A stretch of DNA of 57,071 nucleotides from an uncultured Desulfobulbaceae bacterium (GTDB lineage: Bacteria > Desulfobacterota > Desulfobulbia > Desulfobulbales > CALZHT01). Below are positions 17,209 to 25,743 of this stretch, piece after piece. The position numbers and the translations under genes were made by a program. The notes under the pieces are model-generated. The model searched no databases. It had not been told where the DNA came from and saw only the letters and a program-made list of their open reading frames with translations. The DNA is taken from NCBI GenBank assembly GCA_945787445.1, contig CALZHT010000028.1, positions 1-57,071 on the forward strand, given 5' to 3'. The first letter of the stretch is position 1. Each line of letters opens with the position of its first letter.

Positions 17209-18654
17209 TTATTCCATTATTTCCTGATTGCGATACTCATTGAGCTTGTTACGCAAAGTGCGCACGCTGATACCCAACATCTTGGCAGCATGGGTCCTAT
17301 TGTTGTCAGTTTTTTGAAGGGCCTGTAGGATCATTTGACGCTCCACCTCTCTTAAACTGACCATGTCACCATCAGCATTTTGAAACACCACATTGTTCCT
17401 GGGGCTGGCATCCCCCTGTTCCACAAATTCCCGCGGGCTTGCCTCCTTTACTCCCTCTACCGGCATATTGCCGGGAAATCCCTCTTCGTCCCAGAAATCC
17501 AGGATTTCCAGCAAATCTCCTGTGCTCAGCAGCACTGCCCTCTCCACCAGGTTCTCCATTTCCCTGACATTTCCCGGCCAATTATGGGATAGAAAAAAAT
17601 CTGCAGATGCCTTGGAAAGTTTTTTAACTGATTTGTTGTATTGGGTGGAGTATTTCCGAATAAAATGGGCAGCAAGCAAAGGGATATCATTCTTTCTCTC
17701 CCGGAGGGACTGCAAACGGAGCGGTATGACATTTAATCGGTAGTATAAGTCCTGGCGGAAGGTCCCTTCTTTTACCGCATCTTCCAGAGACCGGTTGGTG
17801 GTGGCCACCACATGCACATCGATTTTAGTGGGAGATTTGCCGCCCAAGCGGTCAACCTCATCCTCTTGCAGAACCCTTAAGAGCTTGGCTTGTAGATGTA
17901 TTGGAATCTCGCCGATTTCATCAAGCAGCAGGGTGCCGCCGTCTGCCAGCTCAAACTTTCCTTTCTTGGCAACGATTGCGCCGGTAAAGGCTCCTTTTTC
18001 ATGTCCGAAAAGCTCGCTCTCCAGCAGCCCTTCAGGCAAGGCAGCACAGTTTAACGCGACAAAGGGCCCTTTGCAGCGATCGCTTTGGTTATGGATATAA
18101 CGGGCAAAAATTTCCTTGCCTGTACCAGACTCCCCGAGGATCAAAACCGTTGCCTTGCTTGATGCAACGGATTTTGCTTTTTGCAGAAGCTGTTTAAACC
18201 GTTCATCTTCTCCTATGATGGGCTTCTGAAAACCACTTCCGTCGTTGCCTGGCTGGGCGGTGGCAACGAGAGTATCGCGTTCCAGGTTGGCAAAAACCCT
18301 TTCCACAGTATTTTCAATGACCTCGACCGGAAATGGCTTCATGATATAATCAAAAGCGCCGTTTTTCATGGCCTCCACTGCTGTATTAATGGTGGCATAG
18401 CCTGTAATGATGACCACCGGCAGTTCAGGTTTCATCTGCTTTGCCTGATGCAGCAATTCAAGGCCGTCTATTTCCGGCATTCTGATGTCGGTTATGAGAA
18501 TATCCGGATTGGATTTTTGCAGAAGTTCTAAAGCCATCCTACCGTTTTCAGCCACTTCCACTTCATAACCATTGCGTTTTAACGCTTCGAATAAAGCAAT
18601 CCGCATATTTTGTTCATCATCAACAATGAGTATTTTTCCTGTTCTCTCAGACAT
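17209..18654 (-). CDS. Sigma-54-dependent response regulator (FlrC/FleR-like)
   Basis: 481 residues. An N-terminal receiver domain has intact VDDE, the phospho-acceptor Asp in ITDIRMPE and Lys in IMKPF. Then come an AAA+ domain with Walker A GESGTGKE, a canonical GAFTGA loop and Walker B GGTLLLDEIGE, and a C-terminal Fis-type helix-turn-helix (RTHAAKMLGISVRTLRNKL). Its position between a kinase gene and the flgB promoter matches the FlrC/FleR class, which activates mid-tier basal-body genes. It probably drives the promoter at 16929-16944. Confidence 0.88.
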   Translation of the reverse strand: MSERTGKILIVDDEQNMRIALFEALKRNGYEVEVAENGRMALELLQKSNPDILITDIRMPEIDGLELLHQAKQMKPELPVVIITGYATINTAVEAMKNGAFDYIMKPFPVEVIENTVERVFANLERDTLVATAQPGNDGSGFQKPIIGEDERFKQLLQKAKSVASSKATVLILGESGTGKEIFARYIHNQSDRCKGPFVALNCAALPEGLLESELFGHEKGAFTGAIVAKKGKFELADGGTLLLDEIGEIPIHLQAKLLRVLQEDEVDRLGGKSPTKIDVHVVATTNRSLEDAVKEGTFRQDLYYRLNVIPLRLQSLRERKNDIPLLAAHFIRKYSTQYNKSVKKLSKASADFFLSHNWPGNVREMENLVERAVLLSTGDLLEILDFWDEEGFPGNMPVEGVKEASPREFVEQGDASPRNNVVFQNADGDMVSLREVERQMILQALQKTDNNRTHAAKMLGISVRTLRNKLNEYRNQEIME

Positions 18655-18682
18655 AAAATCGCTTTTATCCTAAAAAATGAAC

Positions 18683-19798
18683 CTACGCAAGGTTCTCATG
18701 GCTCATTGGTAACAACACCACGATCGTTGTGCCTTTGCTTTCCCTGCTTTCCACTTTTATGAGGCCGTTATGCGACTCAGTAATGTAATGCGCGACGGCT
18801 AAGCCAAGCCCGCCGGCATTATCCTTGGTTGTGAAAAATGGGTCAAATATTTTGGCAATGATTTTCTGGGGAATGCCTTGACCCTGATCGGCAAATGAGA
18901 TGGAAAGCAAAGCTGGATGCTCCTCCGTCGGCGCAACCGTCTTCGTTTCTATCCGTAAAAGCTGGCCGTCCTTCATTGCATCCAAGGCATTAAGACCCAG
19001 ATTCATGGATAATTGCTCCAGCAGGTCTGGATCGCCATTAATCTCCGGTGCGGAGTGACTATAATTCCCGGAAATTTCAATATTTTTTCCTTTATCGAGC
19101 AGTTGAAGGTGGTTAATGGTTCTATGGATCCAGTCCTTAATAATAATCCTCTGTGGTTGCGGCTTGGGAAGACGTGCAAAGGTCATGTAATTATTAAGGA
19201 GCAAATCCATGGATTTCAAGGCCTGTAGCATCCGGTCGACAATGGTTTCATTTTCCGGATCAGCGGCCAGCTCCCGCTTAAGCATTGAAGCGTAAAGTTC
19301 CATCCCGCCCAAAGGATTTTTGAGTTCCTGGCTCATAGTGACTGCCATTTCCTCCATGGCGGCGAAACGCTTTCGCCTTTCAATCTGGGCCTCTGCCATC
19401 TTGAGAAGAGTGATATCTTCCAAAGAAATAATGAACCCCGAAACATCCAGGAAAGGACTTTTCAAATCGTTTCTGCAGATACGAAAATATTTTTCCCCAG
19501 CCTTATTGGGAGGAGAATTTTGCACTTCACAAACAATGCTGGCAGAGGATGATTTCTTGAGAATATCGATATCGGCAGGTTGCAGACCAAATGACTGGGT
19601 AAAAATCTTCCAACAGGAATGCTGCAGTGATGCGCTTCCTGAGATTCCGGCAAGCTGGCTCCATTTTTGATTAGCAGCAATAGGTAGTCCCTCTGGATCT
19701 GCAAGCAGTATGCCGTGCGGCAAGCTTTCAAGCAAGGTGAACAGGAACTCCCGCAACTGCCCGGCATTTTCAAACAAAACCGGTTTCCCCCTACCCAT
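18683..19798 (-). CDS. PAS-domain histidine kinase-like protein (FlrB/FleS-like) lacking the phospho-acceptor His
   Basis: 371 residues: an N-terminal PAS domain (about 15-130), a dimerisation helix pair, and a C-terminal HATPase domain. The N-box (NLGLNALDAM), G1 (ADQGQGIP) and G2 (TTKDNAGGLGLAVAH) are intact, so ATP binding is expected. The expected H of the H-E-x-x-N-P motif is Gln: the sequence reads TMSQELKNPLGG, codon CAG. No other His fits nearby. It sits 28 bp upstream of the FlrC-like regulator, its presumed partner. It is soluble, with no membrane helices. Confidence 0.82.
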   Translation of the reverse strand: MGRGKPVLFENAGQLREFLFTLLESLPHGILLADPEGLPIAANQKWSQLAGISGSASLQHSCWKIFTQSFGLQPADIDILKKSSSASIVCEVQNSPPNKAGEKYFRICRNDLKSPFLDVSGFIISLEDITLLKMAEAQIERRKRFAAMEEMAVTMSQELKNPLGGMELYASMLKRELAADPENETIVDRMLQALKSMDLLLNNYMTFARLPKPQPQRIIIKDWIHRTINHLQLLDKGKNIEISGNYSHSAPEINGDPDLLEQLSMNLGLNALDAMKDGQLLRIETKTVAPTEEHPALLSISFADQGQGIPQKIIAKIFDPFFTTKDNAGGLGLAVAHYITESHNGLIKVESRESKGTTIVVLLPMSHENLA

Positions 19799-19824
19799 AG
19801 CCTTAAAATCTACCGCACCAATTA

Positions 19825-21945
19825 CTATTTTTCCAACACGGCCCGGACTTCAGCCAGAGACCGGTCAATATTTCCATGCTGCATCATTTCTACAGCGCGT
19901 TTCTTATAAAATTCATTAGGACCTGTCTTTGCAGCTTCAATGTGACTTGCAGCATCTTCAATCTTACCCAATCTGTATAGAGCCTCCCCAAAATGTAAAT
20001 GTATAGCCTGAACACGTTCCCCTTCGCTGGGCATATCTTTGCCAATGGCATTTTGGTAAGAAGAGGCCGCCGCCTGAAAAGAGTTCCGTCTGAGACGTGC
20101 ATCTCCAAGGGTACTATACCAGTACTGCAGTTGCGAAGCAGCAAGCCAATTCTCCTTATGGTACCGAAGGAGTAAGTTCGCAGCCCCATCGTATTGCTCC
20201 AGGTCAATGAGCATCTTTACATGCGCTTCACCATATTTTGCTTTTTCTCCAGGATTCCCGGGGACAGCGGCAGCCTTGGCATAGTATTCCAGGGCTTCGC
20301 CCTTATTTGTTTGCGCCTCTCGAAGCTTGCCGCTTAAAAAATAAATTTCGCCAATTTCCTTTTTCCCTTTATAAATCTTGCGGAGATAGGCAAGCAGCCG
20401 CTCAGCAGACTGCCAATCCTTCTTCGTGATGTATACCTCGGCCCTGCGATAATAAAGGCCGGTTTTGTCCTCATCGCTCAATGGCAGACCCAAGGCACGG
20501 TAATAGACAACTGCTGCCTGATCATAAAGATAAAGAGCTTCCAGCGCCTGGCCGACAAGGTAGAGGAGCTCCCCCCCTTCATAGGATGTGACATGGTGAT
20601 GTTCGGTGGTATACAGCTCATATACTTTCTCATATTCTTTGTTATCGAGAAGCCCCTTAACCAGATGGAGTATGATCTCTCCTGCAATGGCCTTGGCCGC
20701 CCTGCTTCTCTTCTTGTTCACTTGGTCAAATTTAAGGTAGCTCCTGCCGACCTCATAGGCCTGTTCGAAATCATCGCGTGCCACAAACCGTTTGAACAAA
20801 CCATAGCGTGCCTCTTGGGCCTGGGGCGCCTCATGGAAATGATCGAGCACCGCTGAATAATAACGGTCTCCTTTCGAGTCGGTGAGATCGTTGCGCCGCT
20901 GCCATTTGCCAAGTTTTTTGTTGGGATCGTCAAGATACTGGGCCTGCCTGAACTTACTCATGACCACAACACGATTTTCAGGCTCTCCATCAATGACTAT
21001 TGTCTCATACAACCTCTGGGCCGATGCATCATCACCTTCCTTGTAGAAACTTTCAGCCAGATCAAAAAGTACATCAAGCCGTTCAAGTTCGTTTTCAGAA
21101 AGATTGAGATAGTGGAAAAGATATTTTCTGCCCTGCACCAGTTCGCCGGCCTGCATGTATGCCTTACCCAACTTGAGGAGAACCAAGGGCTTTTCAACAT
21201 AGTAGTCAGGGTCTTTCTCAATAACTTGTTTATAATACTCCAAAGCCTTGTTGTGTTCCTTTTTGGCGTACCAAATATCACCGACTCCCATCAATCCCCT
21301 GGCATAGTGCTCCACATCCTGGCTTTTGAGAAGCCCGGAAAAAGCATCTTGGGCCAGTTCATACCTACCCGTTTCAATCAACGTCTTGCCTTGCCAGTAC
21401 CGAGCAACTGGTATCAATGCTGAATCGGGGAACCGATCTTCAAACAGATTCAAATAAATAAGAGCTTCCCGGTAGAGCTTCATCTGGAAATAGGAGATGC
21501 CGACATTTAGGTACGCTTCTTCGGCATGGGGAGAATCAGGAAAATCCGTAACAAAGGCCTTAAAGAGGTTTTTGACTTGCTCCCAAGTAACCTTCATTGT
21601 CTGGTCGGCAAGATTTTTATAAAGTTTCGCTGCATACCACAACGCCTGCTCAGCTCGTGGAGAATCAGGATATTTTTCATAGATGCGGGAATATAATTTT
21701 GCTGCGGCGTGCTTATTCTGGTGTGCTGCTTCGGCTTTTTCCCAGAGGGAATCGACAGGACCACTAGGTGACGATTGCTGAGGCCTTGATATATTTTCCG
21801 GTTCAGCGGCGAAAACTAAAGGCGGTGATAGAATTAAAAGTGCAAATAACAATAAAAGAAGAAAACCAGATAGCCGGGGTCTTTTTCGTGAAAATAAAGC
21901 TCTCGGTTGTCGATTGATTATCCTGCGGAACATTGTGTTGGACAT
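19825..21945 (-). CDS. Large exported TPR-repeat protein
   Basis: About 706 residues from an ATG at 21945; the longest frame starts at a TTG at 21972 inside the preceding gene. A basic N-terminus is followed by a hydrophobic signal (GFLLLLLFALLILSPPLVFAAE) and then by about 15 tetratricopeptide-like repeats (for example AEEAYLNVGISYFQMKLYREALIYLNLF, KALEYYKQVIEKDP). It is probably a periplasmic scaffold. The BamD/YbgF-like early repeats (YPDSPRAEQALWYAAKLY) are noticeable. Placement between two motility regulators suggests a role in flagellar or envelope assembly, but no function is known. Confidence 0.7.
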   Translation of the reverse strand: MSNTMFRRIINRQPRALFSRKRPRLSGFLLLLLFALLILSPPLVFAAEPENISRPQQSSPSGPVDSLWEKAEAAHQNKHAAAKLYSRIYEKYPDSPRAEQALWYAAKLYKNLADQTMKVTWEQVKNLFKAFVTDFPDSPHAEEAYLNVGISYFQMKLYREALIYLNLFEDRFPDSALIPVARYWQGKTLIETGRYELAQDAFSGLLKSQDVEHYARGLMGVGDIWYAKKEHNKALEYYKQVIEKDPDYYVEKPLVLLKLGKAYMQAGELVQGRKYLFHYLNLSENELERLDVLFDLAESFYKEGDDASAQRLYETIVIDGEPENRVVVMSKFRQAQYLDDPNKKLGKWQRRNDLTDSKGDRYYSAVLDHFHEAPQAQEARYGLFKRFVARDDFEQAYEVGRSYLKFDQVNKKRSRAAKAIAGEIILHLVKGLLDNKEYEKVYELYTTEHHHVTSYEGGELLYLVGQALEALYLYDQAAVVYYRALGLPLSDEDKTGLYYRRAEVYITKKDWQSAERLLAYLRKIYKGKKEIGEIYFLSGKLREAQTNKGEALEYYAKAAAVPGNPGEKAKYGEAHVKMLIDLEQYDGAANLLLRYHKENWLAASQLQYWYSTLGDARLRRNSFQAAASSYQNAIGKDMPSEGERVQAIHLHFGEALYRLGKIEDAASHIEAAKTGPNEFYKKRAVEMMQHGNIDRSLAEVRAVLEK

Positions 21946-21949
21946 AGAG

Positions 21950-23338
21950 TTATGATGGCTCTGGAGCCACAATTTTATACCGTTTCATCTTTTCCAACAG
22001 TGTTGTCCGATTAATATGGAGCAGTTTTGCAGCCCGGTTTTTAACCCAAGCCGTTTTATCAAGAGCTTGAAAAATTAACCTCTTTTCAAAATCAGCCAAA
22101 ACGGCGTTCAACTCAATACCGTGTTCCGGAATTTCGTTCACCTCTATAACCGTTCGATTTCCTCCTTCCCTGAGACGCCCGGGTATGTCTTCCAGGGTAA
22201 GGGTGTCGCCACTGGCGAGGATCACCATGCGTTCGACCACATTCTCAAGCTCTCGGACATTGCCGGGCCAACCATACTTCATAAGGCATTCATGGGCATC
22301 AGGATCTATCTGCATGGCGCCCTTGCCCCTGACCTGAATAAATCTTTCAACAAAAGCGGCCAACAACAAAGGGATATCGGAAGCTCTTTCACGCAACGGC
22401 GGCGCTTCAATAGGAATTACGTTCAAGCGGTAATACAGGTCCTGCCTAAAATGCCCCTTTTCAACCTCCTCCTCCAAATCACGATTTGTTGCCGCAATAA
22501 CCCTGAAATCGGATTTTATGGTTTTGGTCCCCCCTATCCTTTCAAACTGCTTCTCCTGTAACACTCTGAGAATTTTTACCTGCAGCATCGGACTCATTTC
22601 CGAGATCTCATCAAGGAAGACCGTACCGCTATCAGCCAATTCAAATCGGCCCATTCTGGTCCTGATTGCATGGGTGAAAGCCCCTTTTTCGTGCCCGAAA
22701 AGTTCACTTTCAAGGAGTTCAGCAGGGATGGCACCGCAATTGACAGGGATGAATGGTCCATTTCTTCGTTCGCCTTCAAAATGCAGGGCCCGGGCAATCA
22801 GTTCCTTGCCGGTACCGCTTTCACCATGAATCAACACCGTTGTATCGGCATCACATACTTTCTCAATAAGTGAAAAAACCTTTCTCATTCTTTCACTCTG
22901 GCCAATAATGCCGGCAAAACCACATTCACCAACGGCGGTTGCAGCGTGTTTTAGTGAAGGAGGATTGTGTGGCGTTGGATTGTTCAAAGTTTTGGTGATA
23001 ATAGAGATTATCTTGCTGCCATCAAACGGAGGAGTCACATAATCTTTTGCTCCGGCCTGCAGATATGATATCGCATCTTGAACGGAAGGCTCTTGGGCAA
23101 GCACAATTATTGGAATAGATTTTCCCTCTTCTATAAGAAAGTTCTGCAATTCTTTGCATTCGTCAAGGGATGGCAGACAGAAAAGAGCAACTTGAAAATC
23201 CTTTTCCTGAAGGAGGGTAAAGGCATCAGCAAGTCCTTCGGCAACAGAAAAATCAAATTTTGTTTTCTTAACCTGTTGGCCGAAGTTGCCGAAGGTCTTT
23301 ATATGATCGACTATCGAGAGAATGGAAGTATTACTCAT
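21950..23338 (-). CDS. Sigma-54-dependent activator with degenerate receiver (FlrA/FleQ-like)
   Basis: 462 residues. The N-terminal 120 residues fold like a receiver, but the phospho-acceptor strand reads ALFCLPSLDE without the usual Asp and the acidic pocket is missing, so it is unlikely to be phosphorylated. The AAA+ domain has Walker A GESGTGKE and Walker B GTVFLDEISE. The sigma-54 contact loop reads GAFTHA instead of GAFTGA. A Fis-type helix-turn-helix (NRAAKLLHINRTTLLEKM) ends the protein. A non-phosphorylated receiver-like domain at the head of a motility cluster is typical of the master activators FlrA and FleQ, which respond to c-di-GMP. That ligand is inferred. Confidence 0.82.
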   Translation of the reverse strand: MSNTSILSIVDHIKTFGNFGQQVKKTKFDFSVAEGLADAFTLLQEKDFQVALFCLPSLDECKELQNFLIEEGKSIPIIVLAQEPSVQDAISYLQAGAKDYVTPPFDGSKIISIITKTLNNPTPHNPPSLKHAATAVGECGFAGIIGQSERMRKVFSLIEKVCDADTTVLIHGESGTGKELIARALHFEGERRNGPFIPVNCGAIPAELLESELFGHEKGAFTHAIRTRMGRFELADSGTVFLDEISEMSPMLQVKILRVLQEKQFERIGGTKTIKSDFRVIAATNRDLEEEVEKGHFRQDLYYRLNVIPIEAPPLRERASDIPLLLAAFVERFIQVRGKGAMQIDPDAHECLMKYGWPGNVRELENVVERMVILASGDTLTLEDIPGRLREGGNRTVIEVNEIPEHGIELNAVLADFEKRLIFQALDKTAWVKNRAAKLLHINRTTLLEKMKRYKIVAPEPS

Positions 23339-23836
23339 AGCAATACTATCAATGTAGTTCTAACCGATGACCAATGTCAAATGTATTGTCACCTATCTGT
23401 AAAACTCCCCCATAATGAATCATTAGCTCAGTGATTATGGCCAACACTCTGTTGACAAATAATTCCTAGAGAATATATATCCGAATATATCATAAAAAAC
23501 TTGAAATTTCAGTATGGTAAGAAACATATTTATTTTTTTCTCAGCTGAGGAGATTTGTAATTATTAACGCTCCCCTTAGCCCCACTTGCACAGTATCTTT
23601 GCGTGGCTATTCAAGAGATTACACCATAAGACATCAATGGATTCATAAAATTACAAACAAATAGCGTACTAACAAAACAAGAATACGCACTGCAGATAAT
23701 GTAAAAAAAGTATTCTCTAACAAGCCAGACATTCCGCATTGATTGACGCAGAGGATCAAATCTTGTAGGATGGGCTCGATTTATGAAATAATTAAAGATC
23801 CCAATGGACTATAATATGCGGACAGGGTTTCTCACT

Positions 23837-23944
23837 ATGCAAGGTAATTTTTATTTTTTATGTGCTGACGATCCGTGGTGCAAAAGTGGTAGATGCATTC
23901 GCTTTGCATGTTCAATATGGAGTCCTTTTGCAGAAATTAAATAA
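23837..23944 (+). CDS. Possible 35-residue Cys-rich small protein
   Basis: An ATG at 23837 opens 35 codons ending in TAA at 23942-23944. The product has four Cys spaced at 9, 15, 20 and 25 around a DDPWCKSGRC core, plus Trp residues. An AGGG lies 9-12 bases upstream and a TATAAT hexamer at about 23813. It may bind a metal or form disulfides. It is the only coding candidate in the 775-bp gap 23339-24113, whose remainder shows nothing recognisable except repeat copy C. Confidence 0.35.
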   Translation: MQGNFYFLCADDPWCKSGRCIRFACSIWSPFAEIK

Positions 23945-24048
23945 TTGATGAGATCATTAAAAATTCATTTTTAATGATCTATTACATTGTAAGTAGTTGA
24001 AATTGCATGGCACGTTAACCGCTTTCCCGACTTTTTGTGGGATCATCA
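23945..24048 (+). repeat. Dispersed MITE-like repeat, copy C
   Basis: A 104-bp copy beginning TTGATGAGATC and ending GGGATCATCA, approximate inverted repeats of each other. Near its left end a perfect 13-bp hairpin is present: AGATCATTAAAAA, loop TTCA, TTTTTAATGATCT (23951-23980). The shared core, with GGCACGTTAACCG, occupies 23997-24036. It starts at the stop codon of the possible small ORF and ends about 65 bp before ftsE. Confidence 0.65.
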
Positions 24049-24113
24049 TAATTGCCTGTTGATCTGGCCACGCCACACAAAATTAATTAATTTGACAGGA
24101 ATTGTTCGTAATA

Positions 24114-24815
24114 ATGACGAGTACTTTCAAAATTGCAGAAGATTTAGAAGAGAGCCGTCCCATTGTTGAGGCTGTCAAAGTCACCAAGGTTTATACTCCT
24201 GATGTGGTGGCATTGCAGGATGTCTCCTTCCGGATAAACAAAGGAGAAGTTGTCTTTCTTACCGGCATGAGCGGGGCAGGCAAGACAACCTTGCTTAAAT
24301 TGATTTACTGCCTTGAAATGCCGACAAAAGGCCTGATTGAAGTGAATGGCAGAGACCTTTCCAAAATAACATCCGCCGGCATCCAGCGGTTGCGACAGAC
24401 TATCGGTGTTGCCTATCAAGACTTCAGGGTATTGCCAAAAGTCACTGTTTTTCAAAATATCGCCATGGCCATGGAAGTACTGTACAAGGAACCCAAGGAA
24501 ATCAAATCCCGGATAAACGAACTCCTTGATATGTTGAATCTTCTCGAAAAACGACATACCCCGGCGGGCAAGCTTTCAAGGGGTGAACAACAGCGGGTCG
24601 CCATTGCCAGAGCGGCAGCCAACAAACCGCAGCTGTTGATAGCCGACGAACCCACCGGCAACCTTGACAAAACAATTTCCGCCCGGGTGATGGAGCTTTT
24701 CAAGCAGCTCAACGAATCAGGCACTACTGTTATCATTGCCACCCATGACGAAACAATTTTTAAAGACTCAAAAAACATGGTGCTCGACCTGCATCATGGT
24801 CAGCTTTCTTTTTGA
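24114..24815 (+). CDS. ftsE: Cell-division ATP-binding protein FtsE
   Basis: About 233 residues. ABC ATPase motifs are clear: Walker A GMSGAGKTT, signature LSRGEQQR, Walker B LLIADEPTGNLD and the switch His in ATHDE. FtsE pairs with the membrane protein FtsX and, through ATP hydrolysis, activates murein hydrolases at the septum via EnvC-type partners, whose gene follows. The ATG at 24114 is chosen over a TTG at 24102. The N-terminus has an extra stretch of about 17 residues (TSTFKIAEDLEESRPI) before the usual FtsE start. Confidence 0.93.
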   Translation: MTSTFKIAEDLEESRPIVEAVKVTKVYTPDVVALQDVSFRINKGEVVFLTGMSGAGKTTLLKLIYCLEMPTKGLIEVNGRDLSKITSAGIQRLRQTIGVAYQDFRVLPKVTVFQNIAMAMEVLYKEPKEIKSRINELLDMLNLLEKRHTPAGKLSRGEQQRVAIARAAANKPQLLIADEPTGNLDKTISARVMELFKQLNESGTTVIIATHDETIFKDSKNMVLDLHHGQLSF

Positions 24816-24854
24816 TAAACACATGATAATCACCATGTTGTGAGGAGAAACACC

Positions 24855-25742
24855 ATGGGGCAATTTGGCTACATAGTAAAACAAGCCGCACGCAATATTT
24901 CCCACACCTGGAGTACACAGCTTATGACCCTGCTAACCGTGAGCCTCGCTGTACTCATTTTTTCTTTTTTCTTTCTCGTGTATACCAACATGCTCAAGGC
25001 CGGCGCCCGGTTGGACGATGATTTACGCATAATTATCTATCTGGAAAACGAAATCGTGCCGGAAATGCAAAAACAGATGCGCAAGAAAATCAAGGACTAT
25101 GGCGAAGTAGAAAAAATAGTCTTTATTTCAAAGCAGGACGCTTTTGAGCGGCTCAGCCGACAACTGGGAAATGACCGTGATGTGCTCAATGACCTGGGAC
25201 CTTCTTTTCTACCGCCTTCAATTGAGGTCTATCCGGAAAAGAACCTAAAAACGCTTACCCAAATCAAGGAGTTCTCTGATTTTCTTGCAACATTACCCGG
25301 CGCTTCAAAGGTACAATATGGCCATAACTGGATGGAACGCCTTGGCTATTTCACAAAACTCCTCAGAATAATCGTCATGCTGAGCGGCGCCCTGCTTCTG
25401 CTTACCACGGTTTTTATTGTATCCTATACCATTAGACTGACTGTGGTTGCCCGACATGAAGAAATAGAAATACTACGCCTCCTTGGCGCAAACAACGCCT
25501 ACATCCAGGGTCCTCTTTTTATCGAAGGATTTCTCCAGGGTTTCCTTGGCACCTCTATCGGGATCTTTTCCCTTTATCTTCTCTATCACTGGATAAAATC
25601 GCGTTTCAGCGGTCCGGACATCCTCAATATATTTGAGTTTTCTTTTTTCCCGCCATCGATAACGTTCCTCATAATTTGTACCGGATTAATTTTGTGCTCC
25701 GGCGGCAGCCTATTGTCCATAAGAAAATATTTACGAATATAA
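24855..25742 (+). CDS. ftsX: Cell-division protein FtsX
   Basis: 295 residues from the ATG at 24855, with GAGGAGA just upstream. Four membrane helices (near residues 22-45, 170-195, 220-245 and 265-285) and a large periplasmic loop between the first two give the FtsX layout. It transmits FtsE ATPase cycles across the membrane to an amidase activator. It starts about 40 bp after ftsE, with envC-like following after one base, so the three are one operon. Confidence 0.92.
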   Translation: MGQFGYIVKQAARNISHTWSTQLMTLLTVSLAVLIFSFFFLVYTNMLKAGARLDDDLRIIIYLENEIVPEMQKQMRKKIKDYGEVEKIVFISKQDAFERLSRQLGNDRDVLNDLGPSFLPPSIEVYPEKNLKTLTQIKEFSDFLATLPGASKVQYGHNWMERLGYFTKLLRIIVMLSGALLLLTTVFIVSYTIRLTVVARHEEIEILRLLGANNAYIQGPLFIEGFLQGFLGTSIGIFSLYLLYHWIKSRFSGPDILNIFEFSFFPPSITFLIICTGLILCSGGSLLSIRKYLRI

Positions 25743-25743
25743 T

